From contig JAFREQ010000030.1 in the NCBI GenBank assembly GCA_025331565.1, positions 868,001-932,000 on the forward strand: a DNA stretch of 64,000 nucleotides, in the 5' to 3' direction. This DNA comes from Holacanthus passer (lineage: Eukaryota > Chordata > Actinopteri > Pomacanthidae). This document shows positions 62,601 to 64,000 of this stretch, piece by piece; position 1 is the first letter of the stretch, and each line of letters opens with the position of its first letter. Made by a program: the position numbers and the translations under genes. Under the pieces are notes generated by a model. The model had not been told where the DNA came from and did not search any database. It saw only the letters and a program-made list of their open reading frames with translations.

Positions 62601-63435
62601 AAAATAATATGTGAGGCTTTAGCGAGCCTACCTCCCAGTATTTGGCTGGAAACAGGTAAAAGCTTACTGTGTGTGTGCGTGTGTGTATGTTGTGGTGGTG
62701 GTTGGGGGGGGTTAAAAACAAGAGCACCATCTAAAAAAGAAAAAAAGTTTTTAAAAAAGCTCCATCTCTCCAGGATTGATGACGGCTTCTATTTTGTGCA
62801 GGTGAGGGATGCTGTCCAGGCCATAGACCCCCACCTGGTGGCGATGGCATGTGGCTCCTATCGTCGAGGAAAGGCCACATGTGGAGATGTTGACGTACTT
62901 ATATCTCATCCTGATGGCAAGTCCCACAAGGGCATTTTCAGCAAAGTGTTACAGAGCCTCCATGACAGTGGTAAGCTCCATCTTTTTCTGGTAGTGAGGA
63001 TTTTCTCATGTCTTATATTTGTAGGTTTGTTTTCTGTCAGAGCAACTCAAACAAACAACTGTTTGTGTCTAAGGGTTTTTGACAGACGACCTGGTGAGCC
63101 ACGAGGAGAATGGAGAGCAGAAGAAATACATGGGTGTGTGCCGTTTGCCAGGACCAGGCCACCGCCATCGCAGGCTGGACATCATAGTGGTGCCCTACAA
63201 CGAGTTTGCCTGTGCGCTCATGTATTTCACCGGGTCTGCACACTTCAACCGCTCGATGAGAGCCCTGGCAAAGACAAGAAACATGAGCTTATCAGAACAC
63301 TCGCTGAATGAAAATGTGGTGCGTCAGGGTAGCGTGAAGGTCTATGGCGGCACTCCACTTTATACACCGACAGAGAAGGATGTTTTTAGTCTTTTAGGCA
63401 TACCATACAGACAGCCTCATGAAAGGGACTGGTGA
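59467..63435 (+). CDS. poll: DNA polymerase lambda
   Basis: Eight coding exons: 59467-59581, 59768-60065, 60243-60360, 60454-60792, 60973-61146, 62023-62151, 62802-62970, 63074-63435; 567 aa (human 575). It is a family X polymerase for base-excision repair and end joining, acting in the nucleus. N-terminal MEARHGIMKAFPKVKRAK is followed by a BRCT domain (about 39-140, THVVVDDNMDVDRALR, WLSLCISE), a Ser/Pro-rich linker, then an 8-kDa domain with GIGKSMADK, where K305 matches the dRP-lyase lysine K312. The palm has GSYRRGKATCGDVDVL (catalytic D420, D422), RRLDIIVVP (D483) and YFTGSAHFNRSMR; it ends PHERDW. The start is chosen by similarity to MDPRGILKAFPK; M8 is an alternative. The exon 2 donor (GTTGTT) is weak, but the frame and BRCT sequence agree with it. 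No inactivating change is seen. Confidence 0.95.
59591..59624. repeat. (GT)n microsatellite beside a poll splice donor
   Basis: An uninterrupted GT tract of 34 bases begins 10 nt after the donor of poll coding exon 1, inside a 186-bp intron. It is UG-repeat in the pre-mRNA. Confidence 0.95.
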
Positions 63436-63662
63436 TTTGCCAAGCACTAAGCCAATTACAATGCCTTGAATAATGACAATGGAAACTGCAATTATGCTCA
63501 AATAACCAATTTTAAGGACGTTTTACTGCTCCACAGATCACATAAGAGCCCTGTTTGACTTGAATGCTAATTTTATTCTACAGATTAAAGGGTTGTGTTT
63601 ACTCAAATGTCAACATATTTTTTTACTTAACCTTAGTTGCCTTTGCCCCTCAACATTGTTTA
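63436..63662. other. poll 3' untranslated region
   Basis: AT-rich DNA after the TGA stop; ATTAAA near 63584 could be the polyadenylation signal. Confidence 0.4.
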
Positions 63663-63745
63663 AGATCAGATAAGATAAGATAAGATAAACCTTTATTCAT
63701 CCCACAGTGGGGAAATTTACATTGCACAGCAGCAAGGAGATAGGC
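63663..63745 (-). mobile_element. Inverted retroposon tail with (GATAA)n
   Basis: A GATAA run (63663-63690) followed by 'cctttattcatcccacagtg' and 'gggaaatttacattg' is the reverse complement of a non-LTR 3' tail type I know from fish. It ends about 100 bp before the next start codon. Confidence 0.6.
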
Positions 63746-63840
63746 AAGTTAAATAGTAAAAAATGAGTATAAACAAGCTAAAAAAAAGTAAAAAGTATTT
63801 CCAATTTTAACAAATTAACAAATTTACCAACATGTTAAAC

Positions 63841-63982
63841 ATGGCGTTTTTAAAACTTACCAGTAAATGTCTACTCGCAAAACCTGCATTATGCAAGGCT
63901 GGCAGAAATATTTCAATGGGGAATGTATCAAAACTTCAACAGGTGAATCCAAAACTATCTGCAGTGTTAGATGTCACCAGAG
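63841..63982 (+). CDS. First coding exon of an unidentified gene, probable mitochondrial leader (partial)
   Basis: ATGG at 63841 has A at -3. It opens a 47-codon frame ending in AGAG/GTAAGT, a near-perfect donor at 63983. The peptide starts MAFLKLTSKCLLAKPALCKA and has many Lys/Arg, no acidic residue until late, and alternating hydrophobics, like a mitochondrial targeting sequence. The last part (VNPKLSAVLDVTR) is vaguely like the 'hPEVxxAL' start of pseudouridine-5'-phosphate glycosidase, but this is weak. The gene continues past the window. Confidence 0.55.
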
Positions 63983-64000
63983 GTAAGTGAGAAAAATATG

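Noticed and set aside
62577..63311. 244-codon plus-strand frame overlapping poll
   Set aside because: It reads through intron sequence and a GT tract before entering the real poll exon at 62802; beyond 62970 it is again intron, then the wrong frame.
1..64000. CRISPR array, operon or prokaryotic-type defence system
   Set aside because: No regularly spaced direct repeats and no compact same-strand intronless genes; all genes are split eukaryotic genes.

Overview
The window is nuclear DNA from a ray-finned fish, probably a percomorph. It holds split genes with GT-AG introns, CA/GT microsatellites and several dispersed repeat families that I associate with teleost genomes. One gene, slc2a15, is known from fish and absent from placental mammals. 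I rebuilt three complete genes exon by exon; every reading frame closes, and the protein lengths match the families. The first coding exon of a fourth gene lies at the right edge.

Layout. 1-6886 has no gene and mixes repeat-free, TAAT/CCAAT-rich stretches with a foldback and a terminal-inverted-repeat element. 6887-24711 (+) is slc2a15, a class II GLUT-type sugar transporter (12 coding exons, 513 aa). 24712-50185 is a gene desert of about 25 kb with several GC-rich, repeat-free islands that look like regulatory elements, separated by degraded transposons and microsatellites. 50186-53227 (+) is an fgf8 gene (5 coding exons, 217 aa). 55886-58184 (-) is dpcd (6 exons, 203 aa), convergent with fgf8 and head-to-head with poll. 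59467-63435 (+) is poll, DNA polymerase lambda (8 coding exons, 567 aa). 63841-63982 (+) is a start exon with a mitochondrial-type leader, cut by the window edge.

How it fits together. fgf8 is a developmental signalling gene whose long-range enhancers are known to lie across neighbouring 'bystander' genes. In zebrafish fgf8a, slc2a15a and fbxw4 form such a genomic regulatory block. The slc2a15-desert-fgf8 arrangement here fits that model, so repeat-poor islands in the desert, in slc2a15 introns and on both sides of fgf8 are best read as candidate fgf8 enhancers. dpcd and poll (the same pair as human POLL-DPCD) share a divergent promoter of about 0.3 kb with two ETS-type sites and an RFX X-box, which suits the ciliary role of DPCD. 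The Fgf8 protein differs from the fgf8a sequence I remember, so this may be the duplicate (fgf8b/slc2a15b) copy of the block; that is an inference.

No bacterial-type system, CRISPR array or new multigene system is present. The most unusual items are a perfect 22-bp foldback (2025-2070), a hairpin with an adjacent third copy (11870-11958), a UG-repeat beside a weak poll splice donor, an X-box in the dpcd/poll promoter, and a long reading frame fused in frame upstream of the fgf8 start.
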